Below are positions 11,898 through 24,333 of a stretch of DNA of 64,000 bases, piece after piece (the stretch's first letter is position 1; each line of letters opens with the position of its first letter). The stretch is taken from assembly GCA_902806565.1 (NCBI GenBank), contig CADCXA010000029.1:434001-498000 (forward strand), given 5' to 3'. The notes beneath the pieces are model-generated. The model had not been told where the DNA came from and searched no databases. It saw only the letters and a list, made by a program, of their open reading frames with translations. Made by a program: the position numbers and the translations under genes. This DNA comes from Hypoxylon rubiginosum (taxonomy: Eukaryota > Ascomycota > Sordariomycetes > Xylariales > Hypoxylaceae).

Positions 11898-12302
11898 TAG
11901 ACCATCATAATTGAGACTATGCCTCCAGCATACAAGGCCGAAGAGTAACTTTGGAACAAACGGTTCAGTTGTGAAGAAGCAAAATAATCAACCTATTGGA
12001 GACTTTCGTTATTCGCCGCAAGTCCATTTTACCTAAAACTTGATTTACAACACTAACATCTTTTTGCAACGTCCTAGAACAAGGGTACCGCTAAATTACC
12101 CCCTTTTAAGTCACCTTGGGCTCGCTATTTCCAGCGGTTTCATTAATGTGATAGGAAGACCCTTCTACGGTATTCGTAGAAAGTTATCTGAAAGGGTAGG
12201 CTTATGATTCGAAATTCCCCGTTTCTCATTCAGACCTGAACACCAATGTTGAATGGTAGCTGGCATACAAAAAACCTACAAGAACACCTAGCCCGTATGT
12301 GA
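11898..12302. other. Spacer, nothing recognised
   Basis: About 400 bp lie between the methyltransferase remnant and the 3' end of the dehydrogenase gene. No ORF, RNA or repeat could be supported. Confidence 0.4.
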
Positions 12303-13545
12303 TTAAGGCTCGAAATTGGCAAAATCCCCCGAAACGTAGTTCTTGATATGGTCTTTAACCATTGCCTTCATCGTCAACACAGTCTTTGTCGAGAAGTAGC
12401 CTACGTGTGGGGAGAGCGTAAGATTTAGGTCTTTGGTATCGGGGGACAAGAAGGCGCTGTCGTCTTCGGTGCTGGCTGGCTCTCGGTCATACACGTCCAC
12501 TGCGACGCCGGAGATGCTCTTCTCCCGCAGAGCCTCGAGTACCGCAGCGGTATCCATAACGGGCCCGCGAGACACATTAACGATAACGACTTCCGGCTGC
12601 ATGGCATCGAGCTCGCGTGCGTCGATCGTATTGCGCGTCTCCTCGTTTAACAAGCAGCAGATGAAGATCACGGTGGCTGATCTGATGACCTGGTCGAACG
12701 GGACACGGGGGTGGGAAGAATCCTTATCTGATGGTTCCCGGACCTGACTACGCCCTTTTCGCTCGGCTACGAGCACCTCCATTCCCAAGCCTTTGCAGAG
12801 GACTTCAAGACGCTTGCCTAGCAGATAGAATTAAATTTAGAACGGTAAATGCACGATTAACGTGGACGTACCAATATTGCCAAAGCCGATAATGCCAACA
12901 ACTTCTTGCTCAACAGAGTATGGTGCGTGCCCATTTGCGGTTTGCATCTTGAATGCGATACTGCCCTGTAGTTTCCAAGAGTTCTTACCATCTTTGTCCA
13001 CAGTCCGCAGCTCGTTTTGAAACAGAACCGTCTTACGCCTGGCCGCGAAATACTGAAGGTCCAAGTTAATGAAAAGGGGATATGGGATCGTAATTAGGCC
13101 TCTATCTATCCATATGGCTTACCAAACTCAATGCGTGCTCGGCGACTGCCGGAGATGTTGACCCGACGCATCTTGCTACGCGGATGCCCCGTCGACGGCA
13201 TTCGTCTTAATCGATGTGGTTTGTGCCGGCAGTGGGCGTGATTATGCATTTCCTTACTCCGTCAATCAGGGGTCTCGCACGGTGTATTGGACCAACGTAC
13301 AGGTAAGGCGCTTCACCCAGGCTCTCGGATGTGATGAGTGCCTGAGTCGCGATGACAACGCTAGCACACTGAATGCGCTCGCGAACCTCGTCGGCTTGGG
13401 AGACGTTGAAGTACGAGACCAGTTGGTGGGACCGCGGAGCAGTGTCTACATCGTCAACCACCAAATGCGTTTCCTCAAGCACCACAATGACTTCATGAGT
13501 TGACGAGGGCAATTGCTGCGGCGTCTTCAGTGTATTTGTAGCCAT
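12303..13545 (-). pseudogene. D-isomer-specific 2-hydroxyacid dehydrogenase with one in-frame stop
   Basis: Family role: NAD(P)-dependent interconversion of 2-keto acids and D-2-hydroxy acids. Exons 13123-13545, 12872-13052 and 12303-12817 (introns 70 and 54 nt, GT-AG) join to 373 codons. Visible are the Rossmann motif GIIGFGNIGKRL, catalytic Arg in VNVSRGPVMD, Glu in DVYDREP and His in TLSPHVGYFS. Codon 113 is TAA (13207-13209), directly after TAGTNHID. The homologous sequence resumes at once (DECRRRGIRVARCVGSTSPAVAEHA). Relatives have a hydrophobic residue, usually Leu, there, so one base change explains the stop. All else is intact, so the mutation is recent, or is a sequencing error or allele. 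If read through, the protein is 372 residues and complete. Confidence 0.82.
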
Positions 13546-13592
13546 AGCGACCGCAATTTGTTCAAAATTAGGATGGGAGAGTGAAATTGTCG

Positions 13593-13643
13593 TTGGTTGG
13601 TGCTGGTGTTGGTGCTGGTGTTGGTGCTGGTGTTGGTGTTGGT
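13593..13643. repeat. 12-bp minisatellite upstream of the dehydrogenase
   Basis: Three perfect copies of the 12-mer ttggtgctggtg (13597-13632) have partial copies on both sides. The array sits about 50 bp 5' of the dehydrogenase ATG (minus strand), so it is probably in its leader or promoter. Confidence 0.8.
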
Positions 13644-14017
13644 AGGAGATTAGACCGTACCTATATCAAGAAAATAATACTGAACGAAGCAACGACCTAG
13701 GTACTGCGATACTAATATGATCAACACTATAAGATAAAGAAAGTACCTCGTGGTAACCGTAAGGCTCTGTTACGAAACGAGGGCGCAGGTGTGTAGCGCA
13801 ATGCAAGGGTGCACAACAGCTTGGGGGGCGAAATGCTTAATATACACGTGCGTGTAAGAAAAGCGGTGTCGGTCTGGAGGAGAAGGTTTCATTTTAATGA
13901 AAGGAAAGGAAAGGAAAGGCGAGGTGTAGCTAATAATACATAGGTACCCGTACCGACCCAGGTACTGTACATACCCCTATTTTTAAAAAATTGTCAGGTA
14001 TTTTGTCAAGTAATACC

Positions 14018-14620
14018 TCAACCGGTAGCCCATTGCCGAAGCCCCACGAACTCAGGTCCTGCGCAAGGCGCGTTGTCATATACCACATGATGTTCTGGAG
14101 TTGCGGCGTCTTTCGTCGGGATCTGCAGGAAAATGGTTTCCGTAATACCCGGGTAGACGCTACGGTGGCCGTCGGGGCTGACATCTTTAGTATCCGTGAA
14201 AAACAACAGCCCCATCTCTCCCATCGACGCTGTGACGCTGACGGAGCTATTGTCTTGCAGTGTCACCACCGCGAGTCCGTTGAGGACGATCGTCCATCTG
14301 TTTCCGAAAATATCATTAATCCGTAGCTACTACTAAGTGGCCAAGGCGACTTACTGGATGGTAGGTGCATTGTGAAACCCGCTATCGAAGCCCGCCGGAA
14401 TCACGTTGTACGTGATGTTGGTGACATCGCCCAAAGCTGCCGTCTCCGTGCCGACAATGCCAAACTGTTCGGACGAGACGAAGGGCGCGGATAGTGCCCA
14501 ACATTCGAAGCGCGTTTTGCCATCCCGGGCACCTATGACCGTCACGTTAAGGCCAACTGACAGCGCCAGGTCAAAAGAGGCGAAGAGGACCGCCAGATAG
14601 AACAAGAAAATTCGCAACAT
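14018..14620 (-). CDS. Small secreted protein of unknown function
   Basis: Two exons (14355-14620, 14018-14297) joined over a 57-nt GT-AG intron encode 181 residues. The N-terminus MLRIFLFYLAVLFASFDLAL is a strong signal peptide, with cleavage probably after ALS or SVG near residue 22. The mature part has only two evident cysteines (FECWAL, APCAGPEF) and no transmembrane segment after the signal. It has NNTS-type sites (NVT, NIT, NSS) suited to N-glycosylation. I do not recognise the family. Size and secretion fit the broad class of fungal small secreted proteins; an effector role is not shown. Confidence 0.65.
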
Positions 14621-15142
14621 CGTGGTTTTCGTGAGATTGTTGAGATCTGGTGATGACAGTACTAATACTATTCACTGCCTACGTACGCTTCATAGGCACG
14701 ATTTATGTATCCTACGCCCGAACCAGTACGCCTAGAAAATATGCCTAAGACAGACCTACGTTTTATTGCGATTCCTTTCTTGCAACGTTGACGCTGACAT
14801 CGCCGACTGAAAGCTGCGTCGTCGTCTCCTAGACCCAATATAGTTCATACGCGTACCGACAACCGCCTAAGAATAACTGAGTCACGGCTGCCTCCTGTAC
14901 CAGAGCTGGAAAGTTTCTAGCCATGCTGACTCCACCCTCCTTGGGGGCCATGGCCACCATATTGAAACATTTTCATCAAGGCGAGGGGATGTCCAAGACA
15001 ACACCGAGATTAGAGACAGCCTGCATGTTGAAGTTGGTGCTACCTAATAATTCACACTATAGATGTAGTAAACAGCGTCAGCGCCGTTACTGCTCCTCCT
15101 AACGTGCCTTTTTCTTTCTTCGGTCTAATAGTACCTCCTTTA
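14621..15142. other. Spacer, nothing recognised
   Basis: About 520 bp lie between the secreted-protein gene and the 3' end of the IPMS-like gene. The first part presumably holds the secreted-protein promoter. No other feature could be supported. Confidence 0.4.
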
Positions 15143-16400
15143 CTAGACGTTTACGGTGTATTCGCTATGTTCCCAAATATCCTGTGGTTTATGTTAGCTT
15201 CAGATATCTCGCACAGGGCCGTTGGAGAAACATACCAGGGCCGAGGATAAAGCTGCCAATGTAGCTGAGGCGTCGGAATCGTCGCAGCTTCGTACTCCCC
15301 AGCCGGACTGGCCCCTATTGCCCGCCTGGCACTCCACAACTAACAGTGCCTTCAACTCCCCCAGCGCAGGGACTAGGTCGCACCTGGCAACGCTGAATGT
15401 TACGTTGCTGATTGGTGTGGAAGCTAGAGAGTTCGTGAGAGCGCTGATGACATCGGTGCCCTTGCCCTCCAGTCGTTGCGTTATGCCTTTGACGTTGACT
15501 AGTGCGTTGACTATCTTGTATGCTTCACCTTCTGACGTTCCTGTAACCGCCACTAGTTTCCGATCCCCGTAAGATTTGTGGCAATCACCGTTTTCAGATT
15601 CGTTGACCTGCCTAACATCTGCTGATATTATGCGAGGATCTGGCTCCGAGGTGAAATATCTCTTGAGAAAAAGACTGACGACATTAGTAGATGATATGAC
15701 GCCGCCGATGGCCTCCGAAGCTTCCTTGACAGTCTTCGAGAATTGGAGTTGAAGCCCCCTGGGCAGGTCAACGTGTAGCTCGTTGGACAAGGTCCAAGCC
15801 ACGCCGCCCTTGCCACTTTGAGAATTTACCCGTATAATATCATCGCGGCTCAAGCCTAGATCTTGGGGGTCCATAGACAGATATGGCACTTTCCATAATC
15901 GCTGACCCTCGCCAGACCTAGCCTTAAACTTGGCAAGTCCCTTATTGATGGCGTCTTGGTGCGCACCGCTATATGCGGTGAAAAACAGATTTCCGGCATA
16001 AGGCGCGTGGGGGTGCACCCTGATGTTGGTTATCTTTATTACGACTGCTCGCACCGATGAAATGTCTGAGAAGGAGACACCTGGATCGATTCCCTGCGAA
16101 TAGAGGTTGAGAGCTAGCGTTACCAGGCCTATGTTTCCGGACCTCTCTCTATTTCCGAAGAGACACCCTTCGATGCGCTCCGCATTAGCCAGCAGGACCA
16201 ACTCCGCGGCCGCTACGGCAGAGCCTCGGTCGTTTTGAACGTGGAGCGAGACGCACACCTTATCCCTCTCGGAAATGGAGGTGGAGAATATTTCCACCTG
16301 GTCGGCGTATACGTTCGGGGTTAACATCTCCACGGTGGCGGGGAGGTTGAGGATGATGGGATTTTCGATGGTGGGGCCCAGATCGCCTTGGTCGCTTCGC

Positions 16401-16405
16401 ATAGC
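16401..16405. repeat. Target-site duplication, left copy (catag)
   Basis: The sequence catag directly precedes the left end of the element, and the same five bases follow the right end (23320-23324). Only these five match; bases on either side differ. Removing one copy restores the IPMS-like reading frame across the insertion point, which supports this as the duplicated target. Confidence 0.8.
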
Positions 16406-16406
16406 T

Positions 16407-16732
16407 GTCACACGGTTCGATCCAAATAGCTCATTTAATTAAAGAAACCTATGGTTATAAATCTTAGCTAATATATATCCTATATATTAATATATAAGTT
16501 AACTAAAAATAAATAAATAAAAATAACTTAAATTAAAATAATAAAACTAATATATATTAATTAAACGTTTAAAATAATAATAAGGTAAAAATTAAATAAT
16601 AATTTTAAAATATAAATAAAATTTTAAATTTTTATTTAAATTAAAAAAAATTAAAAACCTTAAAACCTATAAAAATTATTATATTAAATTAAAACTATTT
16701 TAAATTTTTAATATAAATTTTTATTATAAATA
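16407..16732. repeat. Left long terminal repeat
   Basis: Begins tgtcacacggttcg. It matches 22992-23317 along its length with transition-only differences. Its outer 70 bases retain C and G, whereas its inner part is almost fully converted to A/T. Confidence 0.85.
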
Positions 16733-19700
16733 ATTTTTATTTTTTTTAAAAACTATATTAAATTTAAATAACTAATAAAAACTTTTAAAATATTAAATAT
16801 TTTAAAATTTCTTTATTTTAAATTAATTATTTTATAATTTTTTTTAACAATTTAAAACTTTTTTTTTTAATAAATAATACTTTTTTATTATTATTAAAAA
16901 ACTTTTTTTTTAAAATAATTTATATTATTATTTTAATATAATTTTTTTATAATTTAATATTATTATTATTTTTATTAATAACTTTATTATATTTTATTTT
17001 AAAACCATTAAAATAAAAAAAATTTATTTTATTTTTTAAAAAATCTAAATTTAAAATCCTTTTAATTAAAAAAACCTTTTAATTAATTAACTTTTTATAT
17101 AAATAATATTAATAAAAGTTTCTTTTATTTTTTTTTTATTAAAAACTTAAAAATTTTTTTATTAAATTTAATATTCTTTTTATTATTTAAAAACCTATTA
17201 AAATAAAAATAATATTTTAATTTAAAAACTTAACTTTTATATTTTACTAACCTTAAAACTATAAACTAGTTATAAAAAATACTTTTAATTTTATTATATT
17301 TAATATTATTATTATTAATTTTTTAAAATAAATTTTATAATTTTATATTTAAATATAAAACTTTTATAATATTATATAAATTTTAATTATTTAAATAAAT
17401 ATCACTTATTAAAAAAACTAAAAAATCTATAAAAATTATAATACTTTTTATATAATTTATAATATTATTATTTAAATATATAATATAAAAATTAAAGTAT
17501 TAATTATTTAAATTATTAGTTTTAAATATTAAATTAAATAATTTAACTAAATATTTTTATAATAAATTTAAAAAACTATTATTAAATTTATAAATAATAA
17601 TACTATATAATAAACTATAATTAATAAACTAATTTAAATTATTTAAAAATAATATTTAATTTTAAAATCACTATATATTAATTTTAATATTTATAAAAAA
17701 ACTTAAAATAAAATCATTAAATAAGTTATTATTAAAAACTTTTAAATTAATAAATTATTTATTTAAAAATATATTAATTTAATTTAATTAAACTAAGTTT
17801 TTTAAAAATAACTATTAAAGTTTTAAATATATATTAAAACCATTTTTATTAAATTTATTAAATAATTAATTATTAATTAACTAATTAATATATAATTAAT
17901 ACTTAAAAATATAAAAAAATAAATTATATTTAAATTTAATTTTTAATAATTAATTTAAATTAATATTATTTTTAATATTTATTTTTTATTTATATATTTT
18001 AATTTAAAAATAAAAATAAAAAACTAATTATTTATTTAAACTTTATAAATTAATTAAATTAAAAAAACTATTGTTAATATTTAAATTTAATTTAATTTTA
18101 TTTAAATTAAACTTTTTATATTTAAAAAAAATAAAAAAAACAATTTATTACTTTTTTTTAATAATCTTAATAATAATTTAAATAATTTTAATAATAAAAA
18201 AAATAAATTATTATTAAAACCTTTATAAAAACCGTTATTTTTTTATATTTTATATATTAAATTAACTTTTTTAATTATATTAAAAAAAAAATTAATTTAA
18301 ACGCTTAAATAATTAATTTACCCCGCTTTTATTATTATTAATTTTATATATTTTAATAAACTTATTATTTATAATAATAAAAACTTTTTTAAATTTTAAT
18401 TTTAATATTTAAAAATAAAATTATATATAAAAATATATATAAAAAACTTTTTAAAAAACTATTATTATATTAACTAAATAAAGTTTTTATTAATAAAAAA
18501 AACTTAAATATAACACCAATAAAAACTATAAATAATAAAATAAATAAAACTTATAAATCTTTAAATAAATTATAAACTTATTTTAAAAAAACATTTTAAA
18601 GATTTTTTAAAAAAACATTATAACTTAAAAAAAATATTTAAATTTAAATATTATAAAAATATAATTTAATATTTTATTAAAATACTAGATTTTAATAAAT
18701 TAATTTAATAATTTAAAATTATTTTTTAAAATTATATTATTAAAACTTTATTAAATAAAATTATTAAACTAATATATTTTTATTAAAAAAGTTTTTTAAA
18801 TAATAATAAAAAATTAAATAAATTTATAAAAATATGTTTATAAATTTTAATATATTAAAAAAAAACAAACTTAATTTAATAATAAAATAATTAAAATTAA
18901 ACTATTAATTTTATAATAAAAACAACTATTTTAAACTTAATTAAAATTAATCCTTAAAAAAATAAAATTAATAAATAAATAATAATTAATTTAATTTTAA
19001 AAATAAATATTAAGTTTTTAATAAAAAAACCTTATAAAAAATTAATTAAATAAATATTAATTAATATAAAAAAAATAAATACCTATATTAATATTATAAA
19101 AAAAATAACTATAAAATTTTATTTTATTTTATAAAAAACAATATAAATAAAAAAAAGTTATTTATAACTTTAAAAAAAATTATCTTTATAAAATAAAAAT
19201 CTAATAATAATATAACACCGGTTTTTACACTTATAAAAAAAATAAAAATTAACTTAATTTTAATAAAGCTTTTTTTTAAAAAAATCACTAAAAAAAAAAA
19301 CTTTAATTTAAATTTTTAAATAACTATTTTATTATATTAATAAAAAATTAATAACTTAATAATAAATTTATTTTAATTAAAATATAAAAACTATAATAAA
19401 CTTTATTTATTAAATAATTAAAACTAAAAAAAATATATAAAACTATAAAAAATATTAATAAACTTTTATAATTTTTTTTAATATATTAAATTATAAATTA
19501 TAAAAAATCCTTAACTTTTAATAAATTAACTTTTAAACTATATTTTAAAAACTAATTTATTTATAAAATAATATTTATTTATAATAATAAGAAATATTAA
19601 ATAAAAATACTTATAAATATAAAAAACAATATATTAATTATATTTTTCTTTAAAATATATTAATAAAAAATCCTTATTTATAAATAATAATATTTTTAAT

Positions 19701-22700
19701 TTATAATAAATTTTAACGTTTTAATATCTAAATAAAAAAACAAGTTTTACTTAAAAACTTTTATATTTTAATATTAAAAAAACCATTTTATTTATTTTAA
19801 TTTTAAACTTATTAATTTAAATAAAAAATATAATATTATTTTATTTTAATAATAATTTAAATAATATTAATTAACTTATTTTTTTCTTTTAAACTTAAAA
19901 AATTTAATTTACCTTTAAATATTATAAAAAAAATTATATTAATAAAATTTTAATAAACTTATTAACATTTTTTTTTATTTTAATTATAATTTAAATAAAT
20001 ATTTAAAAAACATTTAAAAATATTCCTAAAAAATTCTAAGAATTCTATTTAATTATAACTTAAAAAATAAAATAATAATTTTATAATTATTAATTTTAAA
20101 ATTATATTATAAACTTTTATAAAAAAAAAACACTTTTTTAAAAACCTTTTTATATTATAAATAAAAAAAAATTATTTACTTTAAAATTTTAACTAAAAAA
20201 AATAATTAATATAAAAAAAATTAAGAAATTTATTTTATTATATGTTATTTTAATAATATTTATTAAAAAAATAAACTTAAAAAATTTATTATAACTTATT
20301 ATTAATTATTAAAAATTTAATATTATTATTATATTAATTTATTATTTAATTCTTTTAATTATAAAACTTTAAATATAATTTAAAACTATTAAATTCTTTA
20401 TTAAAATTAACTTTAAATCTAGATTTAACCTTATATAAATTAAAAAAAAAACCAAATAAAAAATAACTTTTAAATATAAATATAATCTATATAAATACCT
20501 AATAATATTTTTTAAATTTATTAATACCTTAATAATTTTTTAAGTTATAATAAATAATATTATTTAAAACTTAATTAATATTAATATATTTATTTATTTT
20601 AATAATATCCTTATTTATAAAAACACCTAAAAAAAATACGATATTTTAATAAAAAAAGTTTTTAAATAGTTAATAAAACACCATTTAACTATATTATTAA
20701 AAAAATATTTTTAAAAAGTTTAAAAAATTAAGTTTTTAAAATATATTATTAAAATTAATAATATATTAATAAATTTAAATAAAATTAAAAGTATTTAAAA
20801 ATAAAAAAACCTAACCAGTTTTAAAAAATACTAACAATTTATAAGATTTATAAATTTTTATTAATATTTTATTTATAATTTTTTAATAATAATTAAATTT
20901 TTAATAAATATTAATAAAAAAAATAAAAAAAACTAAAAATAAATAAAATTAATATTAATTATTTTTAAAACATTAAAAAATTAATTTATAACTGTTTTAA
21001 TTTTTACTTATTTTAATTTAAACTTAATTATTTATATTAAAATAAACGTTTTAAACTTTATAATAAAATTAATTTTATTTTAAAAAAATAAAACTAAGAA
21101 ATTTTATTTTATAATATTTTATTTTTAAAAACTAAACTTAATTAAAATAAACTATAAAATTTATAATAAAAAACTATTAAATATTATTAACTTTTTTAAA
21201 AAATAAAAATAATACTTTAAAAAAGTATATTATTAAATTAAAATTTATTTTAATTATTAAAACCTTTTTTATTTTATTATTATTAAAATATTAAATTAAA
21301 AATAAATTTAATAAATTTAATAACTTGTTTTATATTAGTTTATTATTAATTATTAATTAAAACGTTTAAATAAAAAAACTAATATTTTATTTAAATTATT
21401 ATAATATTACTTTAAAAAAAAAAAGTTAAAAACTAATTAATTATTTTAATTATTATTTTACTTATATTAAAATAATTTTATAATTTTAAAATATTATAAT
21501 AATTATTAAAATTTATAAAAAATCTTAAAAAAACTATATTAAAAAATCTTATTTATTTAAAACAAAAAAATTAATTAAAAGAAAATATAAAAATATAAAA
21601 TAATTTATTTTATTATAAAAACCATTTATAAATATTAATAATTTTATAATAAGAAATTATAAAATTTAAATATAATATATATATTATTAATTATATAAAA
21701 ATAAATAAAACTATAAAATTAATAACTTATAACTTTTAATAGTTTAATTTAAAAAATATAATTAAAAAATATATTAAAAAATATTTAAAATATTAAAAAA
21801 ATAAAATTTTAAAATACGTATTTTATAATTTTTTTTAATTTATAAAATTTTATTATAAATTTTAATATATTATTATAATAAATTTTATTATAAATTTATT
21901 ATTATTAAATAAATATAACTTTATATAAATAATAATAAATTTTTTTATAAAAATAATTTATTTTATTTTTTTAAAAAAAAAAAAAAAAAAACTAATAATT
22001 TTATTAAAATCTTTATTAAAAAATATTAAAAACTATATAATATATTATTAAATATTATTTTTAATAAAAACTTTAAATTTATAATATACTTATAAAAAAA
22101 CTTTTTTAAATTAATAAATATTAAATTTTATATAAATATAACTTTTTATTTTTAAACTAATAAATAAACTAAATAATTTAATTAAACTTTTAAAACCTAT
22201 TTATAATTATTTATTAACTATAAAATAAATAATTAAAAAAACTTATTTTTTATAATTAAATTTATTTATAATAATATAATTTTTTTTTTTTTTATATAAT
22301 ATTTTTTTATACTAATTATAATTATTATTTTATAATATATAATTTTTTATTAAAAGTATTTAAAAATTTAAAAAGTTAATTTTATTTTTATTAAATAACT
22401 TAAATTTAAAAAAATACTTAAAAACATTTTAAATAAAACTAACATTAAATAAAAATTTAAATAAATAAAAAACACGTTAAAAATCTTAAATATATTAAAA
22501 AATAACTAGTTATATTAAATATTAAAAACATAAAAATAAAAAAACTTATAAAAAAGTTAAACTAAAAAATACTAAAATTTTTTAAAATCTAAAAAATAAT
22601 TTTTTTAATTATTATAAAACTTATATTTTTTAAAAATTAAAAAATTTATAATTTATTTTATGTTTTTTTTATTAAATTTTATTATATTAATAATTAAATA

Positions 22701-22991
22701 TTATTTAACCTTAATTAAATTTTATAAAAAACAATTTTAATTAAAATAAAAAATTATTAAATAAAAAAAATAAAAAACTTTATAAAAAACTTAAAAAAAA
22801 TAAAATACTTAATTAAATAAAAAAAATAATTTATTAAAAAACATTAAACTTAAAAACCTTATAATTATTTATTTAATAAAAAAACTAAATATTTTATTAA
22901 AAACTTTTATTAATAATAATTAAAAAAACCTATAAACTTTTATATTTATAAAATAATATTTTAAAATAAAACTTAAAAAAAAAAAAATTAA

Positions 22992-23317
22992 TATTATATA
23001 ATTTAATTTAAATAACTTATTTAATTAAAAAAACTTATAATTATAAATTTTAATTAATATATATTTTATATATTAATATATAAGTTAATTAAAAATAAAT
23101 AAATAAAAATAATTTAAATTAAAATAATAAAACTAATATATATTAATTAAGCGTTTAAAATAATAATAAAATAAAAATCAAATAATAACTTTAAAACATA
23201 AATAAGGCTTTAAATTCCTATCTAAATTAAAGGGAATTAAGAACCTTAAAACCTGTAAAGATTATTATATTAAATTAAAGCTATTCCAAGTCTCTAATAC
23301 AGACCCTTGTTACAACA
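22992..23317. repeat. Right long terminal repeat
   Basis: Ends gttacaaca. It is the partner of 16407-16732. The mutation gradient is mirrored: its outer 120 bases (from about 23195) keep C/G where the left copy has T/A. Its inner end is converted (tattatataa against tgtcacacgg in the left copy). Confidence 0.85.
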
Positions 23318-23319
23318 GC

Positions 23320-23324
23320 CATAG
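23320..23324. repeat. Target-site duplication, right copy (catag)
   Basis: Second copy of catag, directly after the right end of the element. On the minus strand it reads CTATG and supplies the Leu codon and the start of a Cys codon of the interrupted gene. Confidence 0.8.
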
Positions 23325-24333
23325 ATAATACCCCATGTCACTCCCGGAAAAGGCTTCGGGGCTAAACATCAAGTTCCAAGCTGTCCCCTGCTGTGAAGGA
23401 TCCTCCTTGGTGATGGATTTCGCGTACGCGACAGCCTCGACAACCCGGTCGTAGACATCCTGCTGCGACAGCCCGAAAACCGTGTCAAGCCACACCGGGC
23501 TGGCCGCGAAGTACAAGCTGATGATAACCTTGTTTGCCCCCTTCAGGCTCTCCACGGTCTGCTGGATGAGGTCCAGCCGGCAAGGGCACAGAACCTGCAG
23601 CCAGACGTCATCGGGCACTGCTCCTGGCGTCTCAATGAGCTGTCGAGTGAAACCATACTCGGTAGCGCTTGCGGTAGGAGTCGAGACCTCGATCTTCTTG
23701 TATCCTAGTCCAACGAGCAGGTTGAAATATATCCACTTTTGGCTAATGCTCTAAAGCTATATTTAGTGATGGGTAACTCTCATACGTCTAGACTTGACTA
23801 CCAAGGTAGGTAGGTATCATACCATTGGGCTTGCAAGACTTTGATTGCCGTCGCGAAGGTCCGTCGTGAGCCATCGCGGTGCGTTCTTGATCGTCCCAGA
23901 TGGCCATATACGATTGGACAAATTCGGACCGATGAACGGCTCGTATTTCTCCCACGGCCTCTTCAACCTTGACTGTGTCAGCTGGTGCACAAGGATCTTA
24001 GGTGTGTGGCTCATTATTACATGGGCATATTTGGTTGCAATGATCCAGCTTCGATGTAGGTGGTATGAATGGACCAGGGACGATCCTGCCTTGTCACGCT
24101 GTTCTCAAGGCTTTTTCAATGGTCAATGGCGCTCGACATATAGACATTCTATTCTCACACGAGGCTTAATACAATACTGGTAGCACTATGTCTCACTGCG
24201 TCAGCCTAGACACTGTATTACTTACCTAGGTAGAGTTACCTAAGTGGTTGAACACCGTATCGCTACCAAAAGGCTTACTTAATATATCAAATACACTCTA
24301 ATCTTAGCTCATGTGCCACCATAACTTACGCCC

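Larger units (their letters stand above)
16406..23319. mobile_element. LTR retrotransposon, RIP-degraded
   Basis: The 6.9-kb block is A/T-saturated (many 60-base lines have 2 to 5 C/G) with no ORF of even 60 codons. Its ends are a direct repeat of about 326 bp (16407-16732 and 22992-23317). The copies align base for base except for C/T and G/A differences and perhaps a single-base indel, which is the RIP signature. The ends start tgtcacac and finish ttacaaca (TG...CA). The 5-bp host duplication catag flanks at 16401-16405 and 23320-23324, leaving one extra base (c) on the left and two (gc) on the right, unprocessed or element-derived. Length and LTR size suit a Ty3 or Ty1-type element; the superfamily and orientation cannot be read because coding content is erased. 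Confidence 0.9.
15143..24014 (-). pseudogene. 2-isopropylmalate-synthase-like gene split by a retrotransposon
   Basis: Family role: condensation of acetyl-CoA with a 2-keto acid (leucine pathway LeuA/Leu4, or side-chain elongation paralogs). The 5' part is exon 23823-24014 (KYEPFIGPNLSNRIWPS, PRWLTTDLRDGNQSL) plus 23320-23750 (YKKIEVSTPTASATEYGF, VPDDVWLQVLCPCR, GLSQQDVYDRV). The 3' part is 15236-16405 (NLPATVEMLTPNVYADQVE, RSGNIGLVTLALNLYSQG and the C-terminal dimer domain GGVAWTLSNELHVDLPRG), then a 54-nt intron and a last exon at 15143-15181. Removing the element and one copy of catag joins YYL to CEATKAIW in frame. A one-base deletion near 16376-16380 then shifts the frame before GPTIENPII. 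The metal motif reads HVQNDRG where HxHNDRG is usual. It is therefore a divergent paralog, now dead. Confidence 0.85.

Noticed and set aside
16407..23317. Possibility that the A/T block is a centromere-like or mitochondrial insertion
   Set aside because: Direct terminal repeats with transition-only differences and a 5-bp target duplication fit an LTR element with RIP; no mitochondrial genes are readable.
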